The notes under the pieces were generated by a model, which was not told where the DNA came from, made no database searches, and saw nothing but the letters and a program-made list of their open reading frames with translations. The position numbers and the translations under genes are program-made. This document shows, piece by piece, positions 37,127-47,880 of a DNA stretch of 48,325 nucleotides (its first letter is position 1; each line of letters begins with the position of its first letter). Source of the DNA: Hondaea fermentalgiana (lineage: Eukaryota > Sar > Bigyra > Thraustochytrida > Thraustochytriidae); the NCBI GenBank assembly GCA_014084085.1, contig NPFB01000008.1, positions 161,299-209,623 on the forward strand, read 5' to 3'.

Positions 37127-40100
37127 TCAATCAGGAGAGAGCTCCAACATATAGCGAATGCGTACCTGCCGTGCTGACGGCACAACAAATTCGCTGCTAT
37201 CGGCGCGCAATTCGTCGGAACGGCGTGATAAACTCTTGAGTACCCAATGAAGCTCCGCGAGCGTTGCCTTTGTCTTTGCGCATTGAACGTGAACAATTTG
37301 CGCCTTAGGGCCATAAGCAACGATATTGACGCCTTGCTCAGCGTAAGAAAGTGTTAATGGGTAGCGCGAGTTTGGGTCTTTCATAACTTCTTCGAGCTTT
37401 TGAGAGAACTCGTTCTTCAAAAACGCTTCGCGACATGGGAGCCTGTCATGATGGCCTTCCAGTTCCGAACCCACTCTGCAGATACCTTCCGATCCAGTCA
37501 GCTTCGCTCTCGTTGTCGGATATATTGATGGAAGCACGAGCATCCAGAGGCGCAAGGTGTCGCTGATCCCCTCCACAGGACCGTACGGCACCTGCATTTC
37601 ACTCTTATGCAGAGTAATGCGTCTTCGAGCTGGTTGCACTTGTCCCCGGCGAACCACGCTCGTGATGCGCGATTCGGTCTTGGATGTCTCGATTCCATGC
37701 GTCAAGGGCATCGCGCGCCTTGCTCTCACGGTGCGATCAGGTCTCTGACTCTCGCCAAGAGCAACTTCACACAAGAGAAGAAATCTGCGAGGATCCTTGT
37801 AGTCAGAGGGACGCGCGTAGGAAACTGCCTTGTCTGCCATATCTGAGAAATAAATTCCTCGTCCAAGTGACTGTCCGGTCAATCTAGATGCGTCGCGCGG
37901 CTGCACCAGCAAACCGCGGCGTAGGACACTCATCATGTTTGCCGCGGCCGTTCCGTGCCACAGCAGGCATCGATTGCCCATCGATTCCGGGAACGCAGGG
38001 TCGTCAATACGGTCCACCTTTACGACATTTTTGATGACGGTGCAAAATCTGCCACACTCTGCCTTGGAGGAAGTGGCGGCGAAAAAGTGCTCAATGAGCT
38101 GCCGCTCGCGGGATCCGGGTTCGAGGGGAGTCAGCCGCGTCCGCATCGCGCGATAGCAATAGAAGAGAGGATTCTCCACCGAGCTTCGCGCGGAGCAAAT
38201 ATGCCGCGCAGTAGAAATGATCTCCATGGACAAAGATGCCGACTTGAGATTCTCCACAAGTGCTTCTGCTTTCTGGAATGAGGCACATTTTTCATTCGAG
38301 AAGTGCTGATGCAGATTTGGGCACATCAAAAGCTTTTCGAATTCTGCTTGGAGATCTTGCAGAGTCTTGTCGTGGTCCAGCAGGGCATTGCACGATGCGT
38401 GTGAAGGCGTCGCGGCGGCTTTCTCTTTCATCCGGAATATGGCGCGGCACTTTTCTAGCACAGTTTGCGCCTTTACGAGGTTCCTCCAAGCGACTTGCTC
38501 GAAGATGATCGAGTTCAATGCTTCGTGCTTAGCGCCGCGCGTTTCAGGTTTAACTGCGCCTGTAATCATCTCCAGCAGCCGACACGTCACGGGGGGAAGC
38601 GGGCAATGACGGTCCAAAAGCTCTCTGGAGAAAGCCGCATTCTTCCACAAGAAAAGGTCTTCAGTCTCCTTGTGGTTTTGGACGCCTTGAGACATAAGAG
38701 CGGCTGCATCGTCCGGAGAAAGCACGTGACATGCTCTTTTAGCGCGGTTCCTTCTCGCCGGGGAGGGACTGTCGCCATTCACGTCCCTGTCTTCCCACGC
38801 AAACCCAGTCCGTTGCTTGAAGGCTTCTTTGAACGCTGTCATTGCTGCGATGACGGTTGAAAATGGAGTACACGAGACAGCGAGCTTCCGCATGGCCTTG
38901 GCTTCGCCTTCTTGGAGAAGCAGTACATATAGCTTTCGCGTTGGAACTTCAACGACTTGCAAATGGCAGAAAGTGGGAGTGCTGGACAGCGTCCCTCGTT
39001 GTCTTTTGCCTCGAAACGGATTCGTTCCCAGCAAGATGGCGTCCAGGTAATCATGATGTCTAGGCGAAGCCGTCGGCGCTGCTGCAGAGGATTCGACAGA
39101 AGAATCCAGCTCGCCGCATGGTGCCTCGGCAACCTTGACGCCGGCCAAGCTGGACAGGCCACTACCGCGGATGACACTTGGGCCGCTTATTTGCGGTGAC
39201 GGGCACGGTCTCGGCACGGGTGACGAGGAAGTAGAGGACGAAGATGAGGACGACGGAGTCTCGCCAAGTTTAATGTCAGACGACGAGGCCCGCTCTACGG
39301 TATGCACATCCATCTCGCTAGCTCCGGAAGTCTTGCGAGAACCTTGCGACGTTTGCTCAGCCTGTGTTGATACATGTGCTGGATTTGCGATGTCTGCTCT
39401 ATCTTCCTGCCTCTGCACCATTTGGTGCAAGTCGCGAAGAAAAGATTCGGTTCCGAGGAAGTCGTCGAAGGTGTCTTCAGAGGTGTTCAAGGGTTGAAAA
39501 AGGTGTTCGCCGAGCCCGTACTTTTCCATGAAGACCCCGATCTTGGTGTTGCGGTGGATGGAGCCCAGTGCGATTCGAACACTTTCACTGATACTTGCGC
39601 CCTTGCACAAGAGCAGTTCTGCAAGCCTAGCGTTGTCAAAATGACCAACAGTGATTGGATTGAGGACCATCTCTAGCGGTGTAACTCCGCTGACGTCTCG
39701 GCTATTGATGAGATCCGGCGCCCATTCACCACCCGGTGGACACCTTTGCTCAAGATCGTGACTGACTCGCGCCGCGAGCTCTCTGTGAGCTTCGAGCCGC
39801 AGTGGGCGGAGATGCAAGCGAGGTACCTTCGCGCGGAGCGAGCAACCTGCAAGCTCAACCACGTAAAGCCCATTTGGAAGCTGATCCACAACGCGCCCCC
39901 CCGCCCAAGGAGGAAGACGTCGTGCCTTGCGTTTGGTAGCCTGTTGCACGAGAACTAGGTCGTCCGTCTTAAGAAGGGACGTCAGATTCTCGTCGCATCC
40001 GCCGACGAGGTCGAATTCCCTGCCCCAATACATCGAGCATGCAGTGTCATCCTTTTGTGCAGCCTTGACGAGTTTCTTCAAGGTTTTGCCCGTGTCAAGG

Positions 40101-43100
40101 GCAAGTCCACTTTCGAGAACGACTCTCGTCGCAAGGCTCGCCGGGAGACAAATATCGAACGACGCCTGACGACTGTCCTCGCATGGCGCCGAGCCAAAAA
40201 TCCCGGAAACCCCCTCTCCTCCATCGCAAAGAGTTCCCGCAATCTTGACCTTGAACGTGTCCATGGTGGTCCGCAGCGTCGCTGAATCAGCCGCGCACTG
40301 GGCTCGCCCATTCTTCATTTTGTCCGCACCATCTTTATCCTCGTCATTCTTGACCCGCGAACGTTTTCGCGACTGTGACGCGAAACACTTGATTCGCCCT
40401 GAGATCCCTCTTTCTCGTTTTTTCTTATCGTCTTCAGAAAACTGTTTCAAAGCCTTTTGCAAACGACGAAGCCAGGCAAGCCTTTGACCGAAAAAGTCCA
40501 TTTGGAAAATTGCACGAAGACCAGAGTGGTCCAACGTCTTTAGCATTGATACGGTGGTAATGCCCGCGTTTCGGAGAGCAACTTGTTCCGCTTGTGGTAT
40601 TCCGGCGAGGGAATAAATTGTCTGTAAGTCCGAGAGATGCTTCGCTGCGTCACCCTCCGGGCACCTCTTCGACTTCCCCGCTTCTCCGTAAAGCAATCGC
40701 GGCACGAGATCGCAACCCTCTTGTATATCTGACGACCCAGATACACGGTGCCCCGGCCGTTGACGTGAGATACGCATGATTTTCTCTCGTTCGGAGAAAG
40801 TACTCACGCCTACCGCACGCAGGGCGGGATGGCTTACGAGTTTGCGAAACGACTCTAGCGTGCCCATACCGCCTTTCTTCAACTTGGGCATAACGACGGT
40901 TGCGTTGATACCAGCACTGTCCAAAAGGATCGCAAGCTCATCATGGGCACGTGAACCCGTCGGGAAGTTCCACCTCAGATCCTGAGTCATCCCAACTTTG
41001 ATTCTCCACAACTCGTCATGGTCCTTGACCAAGATCCCCGGGACCCAATTCGCACAGCTACCGAACTGGGCAAGCACAAATGCCCCAGGGCGGCATTTAC
41101 TCAGCGTTGTTTTGACAGTGTCACGCAACGGAGCATGTAAAGGTGAACTTCCACGCGATGAAATTATTGTGCTTTTCTCTCCGGAAGAGCGTGCACGCAC
41201 GCTTCCGAGAAGAAGCTCGGCGACCTCTACGTCGTCGTGTTGGACGGCGAGATGCAGCGCGTTCTGCCCATCGCGAAGTGCGCACATGGTTGGATCTGCA
41301 CGATGCTGAAGCAGCAGCTCAACAAGATCACTGTTCTTCAGCATCGCTGCCATCATTAGCGCTGTCAGTCCATCAGCATTGCTGATTCGTTGATTTGGGT
41401 TTGCGCCGTGCCACAGTAGCAGGCGAGCCATTTGCGCATCCTGTGACAGCACAGCATGGTGCAGAGGTGAAAAGCCGTCACCATCACAGTCGTCGCAGCT
41501 GGCAAGAAAATCAAGCACAGACGCTGCAACGTCGAGGTTGTGAGACTTGGCCGCCTGGCAGAGAAGTGTCGTCTGCAAAACGGAAGTCTTGCTCTCTGAG
41601 GATGGTTGGGGATCGCTCTCTGGTAGAGAAGGGTCCGAAGCTTCCATCAGTGACTTCCGCGACGCCATTAAAGCGGCAAAAGTTCCCGAGGTCCCGCATG
41701 AGGTTCGCTCTTCAATCTCGTACTGCTTGTGAAGTGACCGAAACAGCTCGGGCTCGCGACCTTTCCGCTCAAGAGGTGCAATGGCTCGGTCCAGCAAGTC
41801 GAAGCCATGTTCGCCCTCTGTGGCCACCCATGCCGGACATGCTAGGAGCGATTGTAATAGCCGCACGGCATCAAAGCGCGCATGCTTGTTGTCGAGAATC
41901 AAAGCACAGAGCTCGAAGCTTCCCGACGTCGCAGCTTCCTCCACCGCGCTTCGGCCGTTTGACGCGCAAACGTTGGGGTCCACACCGAGCGCGAGTAATG
42001 TGCGGGCAATCTCGAGACGAACGTCATCGGTCTCGAAGTCCTTCTTTGAAAGGGACGCAAGAAGATGTAAAAGGGTTTGACCCGATCCTGGATCCGAGCT
42101 GCGGAGCTGATCGTCACTGAGGATTTGCATCAGATTCTTGGCTTGAAGCAGTTCGCCAGCCTGAACTGCGGCCCGCACGGCCTGGAGAGGGTCTACAAAG
42201 CTCTGAAGCAGTTGCACGACCCCAAACATTGACTTTCGTGAGGCGTAGAGCAACAGCGGCTCACTTCTGAGTTCTTCTTCCTCTACCTCCTCTGTTGAGT
42301 CTTGACGAGGGTCACTATCGTCGCTGTCACGTAGCGGACGGTAGCCCACGGGTCGTCCGCCTCTTCGACTAGGCACTCGCGCACGAATTCCCCTGCCTAT
42401 CGCAGATCCCGACTTGAGTGGCGCAGAGGCACGCTTCTGATGCCGTACCATCGACATTCGCGCAGCAAAATATGATCTTGATGGTAGCGGGCGATGCTGT
42501 CGGGAAGGCTTTGGTGTTGCAGGTTTATATAGAGGAATGTTCACGGCGGCCTCGCAGGACTCCACACCAGTAACGAGACATGTACGCGCGAAACTTGCGT
42601 GTTTGGTGAGTAAGGCCGTTCCCAAGGCAGTGTTTTTCCAATGGTCCTGTACATCGAGTCTGACACCGCGTCGAAGAATCTCCACACCGCAGTAGTCGGC
42701 GCCGCAGGCGGCTGCAAAATGAAGCACAGATCGGCCTGCCTTGTCGACAACAGACGGGTCTTTGCAGTGAGTCAAGAGGGTTCTCACTGCCAGAACAAAA
42801 TCTCTCGATCGAGCGGGTTGCACGGGCTGCGAAGATAAAGGTGGAGACAGCATAGAGTTTAACCGGTTCCCCACAGCTGAACTCAGCACGCGACTTCTTC
42901 GTGTCACGCCCCGTACGCAGTCCTTTCGTGATTCGGCTCTTGTTGAATCGGCTCTCTCGCCCGGTTGTCGGAGCCTTAACAACGAATGGATCTTTTTACT
43001 GGCGTGGCGCATTACGCGCTCATCCTCAAAGTAATACATGGGGAATTGGTCTGAAGAAGCAAAATCACAAATCGATCTCCACTCGCCTGTAAATACGACG

Positions 43101-46100
43101 AAGAGAGGTGTCCAGCCGTTCTTGTCCGCAAGATCGGCACTCGCCCCTGCCCGAAGCAGAGCGAGTGCTTCGGGGCAGAGACCCCCTTCAGAGACTCCCC
43201 AACGAAGGACGTGATGGAGGGGAGTCTGGCCCGCGTGATCCTGGCTATTAATGGTCGCTGACGACCCAGGGTGGTCCAGTAATATTTGTAGGATCTCTAA
43301 GTTTGAGTATATGGCAGCTGCGTGTAAAGGTAAACGTTTGCAAAGAGGATCTGCAATTGTCAGTAAATCTGGAGCTGCACGCAGCAGATACTCGCAAGTG
43401 CGCGGCAAGCCTTTCGCAGCAGCCACCACGAGGAGAGACGTCTCCTCCTCGGGACGTTCGGGAAGCAATGAAAGGTCGAATTTCTCGTGCATGAACTCAA
43501 GAACAGCCGCCACTACCTCGTCCTCCTTCTTTGTACTTGCAGAGGCAACAAAGTACGCCCATTGCGAAGCAAAGCCACCCCAAGCCTTCCACTCGGCTTC
43601 TTCTTCTGTATGCCATTTGAGCTTTGCTTGAGCCATCGCAGCTTCCTCCTGGGTTGAGGGGCATTGCTCAGGCACAGAAGCCGTGCTCGTATCGGTCGTC
43701 GAGACGACATCGTCCGTTTGCGTTCCTACTTTTGCCTTGAGAGTCTCCAAATACTCGGCACGCTCGTTCTGCGTCGCGTGCCAATGTGCGCTTCCGTGAC
43801 GAGAAAACCGAGATGCGTGACCAGGTCTAACGTCGATCATCTGAGCGCCAAAGTCTTGAATTAAAATTCGCAAGAGTTCGCACACATCGGATGCGAAATC
43901 GTCATCATCCTCTCCGGCATTGCATTCCTCCAACGCAAAATCGATCAGGGCATGAAGAGGAGTTCGTCTTTCGTCATCGAATGGGCGTTGGAGAGTGATC
44001 TCTCGACGCTCAGGCGGCGAAAGAAGCGTGGACATGTGCATGAGTAAGCTTTTCTGAAGTTCTCGATCAGATGTCGCGAGGATGACGTGAACAATGTTGC
44101 TGAAATACTCGTCTGAGTTGTTGTCGTCGTGCGTAGCAGCCGTTACAACTGGGCGCGTGAACGAAGCTGCGCACTGCTCGAACACAATCTTGAAAATCTC
44201 CGTGGTCGCCTCTTGTTCTTTCCTTAGATCCGTCACATGAGGTCCATGTTGTGATGAAGCTCCTTCCTTGACGGACACCAGGGCGATGCCGACCGGTGTT
44301 ACACCAATCCGCTGACTCGGTGTCGAAGAATTGTCACAGATAAACAACTGAAGCTTCGCAACAGCTCGTAGCGTACCCGGGCAGCGCGCCTCGAATGTTT
44401 GAAGAATCTCAAGCATCTTGCAACGATCGACGCAGGCCTCGGACATGACTGCTAAGAAGATATGCCAGAAAAAATCTGATGCTCGTGGGCTCCGCTGGTC
44501 ATGCGAAACTTTATATTTTGCACCATGATTCAAGAGCAACTCGAGCATAGGCACATTGAGCGCGATGGAAGCTAGGTGGATGGCTTGCCACCCGTCGGTC
44601 GTACCTGCGTTTGGATCGGCGCCTCGTTGCAGTAGCGCCTGAGCAAGGGACATCAAGCCGTCGTTATCCTCCTTCGACACATTTGCTGACGCCACGGTCA
44701 TTAAAATAGAGACACCATTGCAGCACGCGTCATTCGCGTCAAAGGCGTCCTGGCGATGAAGAAGGATGCACTTGAGAAGGCGCGGTGCACGTTGCATGAT
44801 GGCGGGCCAGCCGCTAAGACCACCTCGAGATTGGTCCATGGGTAGCTGCTGGATTTTTTGTACCGCCTCTACGTTGGGAAGCGCGACCTCGGCCTCGCTC
44901 TCGAGATGATTCGCTCTCGCTGACTTGGACTTCTTTTGGAGAGTCGCCGTGAACTCCCGAAACAGTCTGTGCACGAGGGTGCGTTGGCATGCGTCGTGCA
45001 ATGTAATGTCGACCTCCTTGAGCGGGACGAGCACCTTGGCTACGAGCATGTGCCGTTTTTGCAATGCCACAGACACAGGGGTTCTGCCCCATTCGTTGGA
45101 CGGATCGGGAGGCGCTCCGAGACAGAGAAGAACACCGACCACTCTTTCCCAACCATAGGCTGCCGCATAGTGCAAGGGTGTATTGAGCGCAAGATCCAAA
45201 GCCTTAATATCGGCGCCACCGCGATGCACAAGCCAGGCGGCAACCTGTTCATGGCCATTCATGCAAGCAATCATGAGAGGCGTGAGTCCACGGTCGGTCT
45301 TTGCGTCAACGTGGGCTCCAAACTCGATCAGAAGTCGTGCGGAGCCGAGATCCCCGACTCGGGCTGCGGCGTGCAGCCCAGTCTCTTTTTGTGGGCCATA
45401 GACGTGGTCTGGCTTCGCGCCAAGTTCCAAAAGCGATCGCACAGTATTTATCTTCCGGTCTGCATCACGTTGAGTGTAAATGGCGTGAACGAGAGCAGTT
45501 AAGCCCTTTTTATCTGTAGTCGTAAGCTCACCGCCAAGATCTTGCTTGGATTTCTGAATAGCATTGACGAGAATTCGCACATTCTCCGCACGAGCGCAGA
45601 TGGCCGCGGTCATGAGAGGCGTGATTCCAAAGTCGTCCTGGCTTACCAGATCCCTGGTGCGCCGACACGCGTCCACTACGACTTGGAAGACACTGGCGTT
45701 CTCGTTTGCTGCTCCATAATGCACAACCGTAGCCTTAAAGGCGTCCTTGGTCATGGCCGAACGGCCTTGTAAGAGGACGCGAGCGCCGTCTGCATCTTCT
45801 GCGAGAGCGCTTGCAACATGAAGAATGGTGTACTTGAAGGTCGAATCAGTTGCCTGGAGACGACGGGGCGCAAAGCACCAATCGCTGGTCTCGCTTGCCG
45901 TGAAGACCAATTCGTCATTGCGGTCAAGTGCATCTTCTTCGTCTTGAGGCCCAGAAGGCTCTGACTCGGATACGGGCACGGACACGGCGACCCCGGCAGC
46001 GGCGAGGCTCAGTTTGCATATGTGAGCAGCGCCTTGGCGGGTCCCTTGAATCATGAGGCGCGCAGAAGCCTCACGATGCCCCCAGCGAATGAGACGATCG

Positions 46101-47791
46101 AGATCTAAAGAGAGATTGGGTAGAATATTGGCTTCGGCAAGTGCTTTCCACGAGGTTTCCGGAATCGCATCAAAATGCGCAAAGAGATCAAGCGTACCAA
46201 GACGCCCCACGTCAAAAAAGTCCTTGCTAAGGGCAATCGTTGAGCAGAGCTGTCTGCATTGCGCCCGCACCACGCCTTGCGTGGTTTTCTCCGGCGACAC
46301 ATTGTTTATATCCAGTGACGACAAACACTTTACGACATCGAAGCTTTCAATCTTGAAATTCTCTCGCCAATTTTGATACTTGCCTGCGGGCAACTCCACG
46401 GCGGCCTCTCGCTGTGCCGCATCAATATCCCTCGCCCCGTCGTCTTCAAAGAGAACACCCTTGTGAAGCCTTTCGGAGCAGTTTTTCATGTCGCCAAATA
46501 ATTCAAAGCCAGCTTGAGGTCGTACTTTGCAAGTTCCGACGTAACGCCGAATAAATTCTTGCGCGTTTCGAAAGGGTCTCGCCGCATAAATACTTTCAGG
46601 TCTGCGGTGGTCTTCCTCTTCAGAGTCCAGCGAAGGTAGAGACATGGGCGAAGACGAAGACGAAGACGTTGACGAGGCGTCATCATTCGAGGCGTCATCA
46701 TTCGAGGCATCCCTTGAGCCAGAGTCCGCATCGTCCAGTGAACGGATTTCACGCCGTATACAGTCCAGGAGACTGCGAATGGTATGCGCATTGGCGCCAA
46801 AAAGAACGGCACAGTCCAAGCTCTGGAGAAGCACTTCGGCGGACATGGGCAAGCGAAAGACCGACGCCACTGTGTCCGTTGGTTTTCTTGCTTTTTGCCT
46901 GCTTTGCGAGAGTGCTTGCTCCAATGGATTGAAATCACCATGTCGTGCAGCTCGAGCTAGTTCTCGACTCGCTCGATCAAGATCGCCATCAAAGTTCTTG
47001 GTCTTGTTGTCGTCATGAAGCAAGACGGAGAGACCCCCAAGAGAGGACGCAGGAATGATTCCAGAGACCTTATCTTCCACATTCGACTCCACGCCAGGGG
47101 ACGTCTCAGTCAGAACGCAGATTACTTCGTGGATTTTGCAGACGCCCGTCATTAGCTCATTGGCACTGTCAAGCACCAGGCCATGTGCGAAATCCAAGTC
47201 GGTAGCTCTGACTGCATCCTTTGTGAGCCATACGACAGGGATATCGCTCTGCTCGGCAGGTACCATGACTCGAACCCGAGCAAAGCGAACGAGGTTCTCG
47301 GTACCTGAATGCACGCGTACGGCGATAATTTCACCTGCAGTAAACTCGGCGAAGAGAGCTTCGCGAGCTTGAGGACTGATTGCCGTCTCGCAAGGACTCG
47401 CAAAGGCCTTCGCGGATGAGTCAGAATTGCGGTCTGTCTCGATCTGCGAGACGGCATCCTCGAGAAGCGCAAGTTTGCGCTTGGCGCTTCGTGTTTTCGG
47501 CTTCCTTGCGCCTTGTGGATTCACTGCCGAGGACACGGCGGAAGCCTCCTCCTCTCTAACAGGAGTCGGCGAGATAGTGGTGCATGAATCGGCGCGTTTT
47601 GGCGTCGACGAAGGCGAAGGCGAAGATGCCATGGTCGACGACGCTGAGACCAGGCGCGGTGAGCGACGAGCAGGGTGAGCTGCGCCTTGTATTCTACGCG
47701 TCGCGATCAAATCTCTCTTGGCGCTCCGGGTGCTTGAGGAAGGTCCTTGCATCCTATGACCCTCGCGGCCAACATGAGGAGATTTCCCCAT
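37127..47791 (-). CDS. Ankyrin-SAM-WGR-PARP poly(ADP-ribose) polymerase
   Basis: 3,554 aa from the ATG at 47791 (the frame runs on to a GTG at 47812). The N-terminus is Ser/Lys/Arg-rich with nuclear-localisation-like clusters (KPKTRSAKRK). About 720-2200 hold twenty or so ankyrin repeats in blocks (TPLHYAAAYGWERVVGVLL, SPLHHAVLSQDAQMARLLL, NALHLAVQHDDVEVAELLL). A small Tudor-like stretch and a SAM-like domain (about 2398-2451, ALRNAGITTVSMLKTLD) follow, then a KKKRER..RKRSR basic region (about 2453-2485). About 2939-3001 match WGR (KLYVLLLQ..., FKQRTGFAWEDRD); about 3063-3194 the PARP regulatory helical domain; 3206-3554 the ART catalytic domain. The H-Y-E triad is complete: H3279 (LLWHGT), Y3325 (AVSYARP), E3534 (SSEFVV), with GRGIYFSD between the first two. 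About 209 residues separate Y and E (81 in PARP1). It probably makes poly-ADP-ribose in the nucleus; WGR suggests DNA-break activation. Confidence 0.9.
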   Translation of the reverse strand: MGKSPHVGREGHRMQGPSSSTRSAKRDLIATRRIQGAAHPARRSPRLVSASSTMASSPSPSSTPKRADSCTTISPTPVREEEASAVSSAVNPQGARKPKTRSAKRKLALLEDAVSQIETDRNSDSSAKAFASPCETAISPQAREALFAEFTAGEIIAVRVHSGTENLVRFARVRVMVPAEQSDIPVVWLTKDAVRATDLDFAHGLVLDSANELMTGVCKIHEVICVLTETSPGVESNVEDKVSGIIPASSLGGLSVLLHDDNKTKNFDGDLDRASRELARAARHGDFNPLEQALSQSRQKARKPTDTVASVFRLPMSAEVLLQSLDCAVLFGANAHTIRSLLDCIRREIRSLDDADSGSRDASNDDASNDDASSTSSSSSSPMSLPSLDSEEEDHRRPESIYAARPFRNAQEFIRRYVGTCKVRPQAGFELFGDMKNCSERLHKGVLFEDDGARDIDAAQREAAVELPAGKYQNWRENFKIESFDVVKCLSSLDINNVSPEKTTQGVVRAQCRQLCSTIALSKDFFDVGRLGTLDLFAHFDAIPETSWKALAEANILPNLSLDLDRLIRWGHREASARLMIQGTRQGAAHICKLSLAAAGVAVSVPVSESEPSGPQDEEDALDRNDELVFTASETSDWCFAPRRLQATDSTFKYTILHVASALAEDADGARVLLQGRSAMTKDAFKATVVHYGAANENASVFQVVVDACRRTRDLVSQDDFGITPLMTAAICARAENVRILVNAIQKSKQDLGGELTTTDKKGLTALVHAIYTQRDADRKINTVRSLLELGAKPDHVYGPQKETGLHAAARVGDLGSARLLIEFGAHVDAKTDRGLTPLMIACMNGHEQVAAWLVHRGGADIKALDLALNTPLHYAAAYGWERVVGVLLCLGAPPDPSNEWGRTPVSVALQKRHMLVAKVLVPLKEVDITLHDACQRTLVHRLFREFTATLQKKSKSARANHLESEAEVALPNVEAVQKIQQLPMDQSRGGLSGWPAIMQRAPRLLKCILLHRQDAFDANDACCNGVSILMTVASANVSKEDNDGLMSLAQALLQRGADPNAGTTDGWQAIHLASIALNVPMLELLLNHGAKYKVSHDQRSPRASDFFWHIFLAVMSEACVDRCKMLEILQTFEARCPGTLRAVAKLQLFICDNSSTPSQRIGVTPVGIALVSVKEGASSQHGPHVTDLRKEQEATTEIFKIVFEQCAASFTRPVVTAATHDDNNSDEYFSNIVHVILATSDRELQKSLLMHMSTLLSPPERREITLQRPFDDERRTPLHALIDFALEECNAGEDDDDFASDVCELLRILIQDFGAQMIDVRPGHASRFSRHGSAHWHATQNERAEYLETLKAKVGTQTDDVVSTTDTSTASVPEQCPSTQEEAAMAQAKLKWHTEEEAEWKAWGGFASQWAYFVASASTKKEDEVVAAVLEFMHEKFDLSLLPERPEEETSLLVVAAAKGLPRTCEYLLRAAPDLLTIADPLCKRLPLHAAAIYSNLEILQILLDHPGSSATINSQDHAGQTPLHHVLRWGVSEGGLCPEALALLRAGASADLADKNGWTPLFVVFTGEWRSICDFASSDQFPMYYFEDERVMRHASKKIHSLLRLRQPGERADSTRAESRKDCVRGVTRRSRVLSSAVGNRLNSMLSPPLSSQPVQPARSRDFVLAVRTLLTHCKDPSVVDKAGRSVLHFAAACGADYCGVEILRRGVRLDVQDHWKNTALGTALLTKHASFARTCLVTGVESCEAAVNIPLYKPATPKPSRQHRPLPSRSYFAARMSMVRHQKRASAPLKSGSAIGRGIRARVPSRRGGRPVGYRPLRDSDDSDPRQDSTEEVEEEELRSEPLLLYASRKSMFGVVQLLQSFVDPLQAVRAAVQAGELLQAKNLMQILSDDQLRSSDPGSGQTLLHLLASLSKKDFETDDVRLEIARTLLALGVDPNVCASNGRSAVEEAATSGSFELCALILDNKHARFDAVRLLQSLLACPAWVATEGEHGFDLLDRAIAPLERKGREPELFRSLHKQYEIEERTSCGTSGTFAALMASRKSLMEASDPSLPESDPQPSSESKTSVLQTTLLCQAAKSHNLDVAASVLDFLASCDDCDGDGFSPLHHAVLSQDAQMARLLLWHGANPNQRISNADGLTALMMAAMLKNSDLVELLLQHRADPTMCALRDGQNALHLAVQHDDVEVAELLLGSVRARSSGEKSTIISSRGSSPLHAPLRDTVKTTLSKCRPGAFVLAQFGSCANWVPGILVKDHDELWRIKVGMTQDLRWNFPTGSRAHDELAILLDSAGINATVVMPKLKKGGMGTLESFRKLVSHPALRAVGVSTFSEREKIMRISRQRPGHRVSGSSDIQEGCDLVPRLLYGEAGKSKRCPEGDAAKHLSDLQTIYSLAGIPQAEQVALRNAGITTVSMLKTLDHSGLRAIFQMDFFGQRLAWLRRLQKALKQFSEDDKKKRERGISGRIKCFASQSRKRSRVKNDEDKDGADKMKNGRAQCAADSATLRTTMDTFKVKIAGTLCDGGEGVSGIFGSAPCEDSRQASFDICLPASLATRVVLESGLALDTGKTLKKLVKAAQKDDTACSMYWGREFDLVGGCDENLTSLLKTDDLVLVQQATKRKARRLPPWAGGRVVDQLPNGLYVVELAGCSLRAKVPRLHLRPLRLEAHRELAARVSHDLEQRCPPGGEWAPDLINSRDVSGVTPLEMVLNPITVGHFDNARLAELLLCKGASISESVRIALGSIHRNTKIGVFMEKYGLGEHLFQPLNTSEDTFDDFLGTESFLRDLHQMVQRQEDRADIANPAHVSTQAEQTSQGSRKTSGASEMDVHTVERASSSDIKLGETPSSSSSSSTSSSPVPRPCPSPQISGPSVIRGSGLSSLAGVKVAEAPCGELDSSVESSAAAPTASPRHHDYLDAILLGTNPFRGKRQRGTLSSTPTFCHLQVVEVPTRKLYVLLLQEGEAKAMRKLAVSCTPFSTVIAAMTAFKEAFKQRTGFAWEDRDVNGDSPSPARRNRAKRACHVLSPDDAAALMSQGVQNHKETEDLFLWKNAAFSRELLDRHCPLPPVTCRLLEMITGAVKPETRGAKHEALNSIIFEQVAWRNLVKAQTVLEKCRAIFRMKEKAAATPSHASCNALLDHDKTLQDLQAEFEKLLMCPNLHQHFSNEKCASFQKAEALVENLKSASLSMEIISTARHICSARSSVENPLFYCYRAMRTRLTPLEPGSRERQLIEHFFAATSSKAECGRFCTVIKNVVKVDRIDDPAFPESMGNRCLLWHGTAAANMMSVLRRGLLVQPRDASRLTGQSLGRGIYFSDMADKAVSYARPSDYKDPRRFLLLCEVALGESQRPDRTVRARRAMPLTHGIETSKTESRITSVVRRGQVQPARRRITLHKSEMQVPYGPVEGISDTLRLWMLVLPSIYPTTRAKLTGSEGICRVGSELEGHHDRLPCREAFLKNEFSQKLEEVMKDPNSRYPLTLSYAEQGVNIVAYGPKAQIVHVQCAKTKATLAELHWVLKSLSRRSDELRADSSEFVVPSARQVRIRYMLELSPD

Positions 47792-47880
47792 GTTCGCTCG
47801 ACGACGATACACTGATCACCCAAAGCTCGCAAGCTCACGCGCGGGTGCGAGAGACTACTCCCGCGAGGTCAACAGGCCAG

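Noticed and set aside
37195..37580. Retained intron inside the PARP catalytic domain
   Set aside because: Sequence is open, codon-like and protein-like, with no clear donor/branch/acceptor set; treated as an insertion, though RNA evidence is needed.
41395..42120. 241-codon plus frame opposite the ankyrin region
   Set aside because: Antisense shadow of well-formed ankyrin repeats; Arg/Ser-rich without domain.
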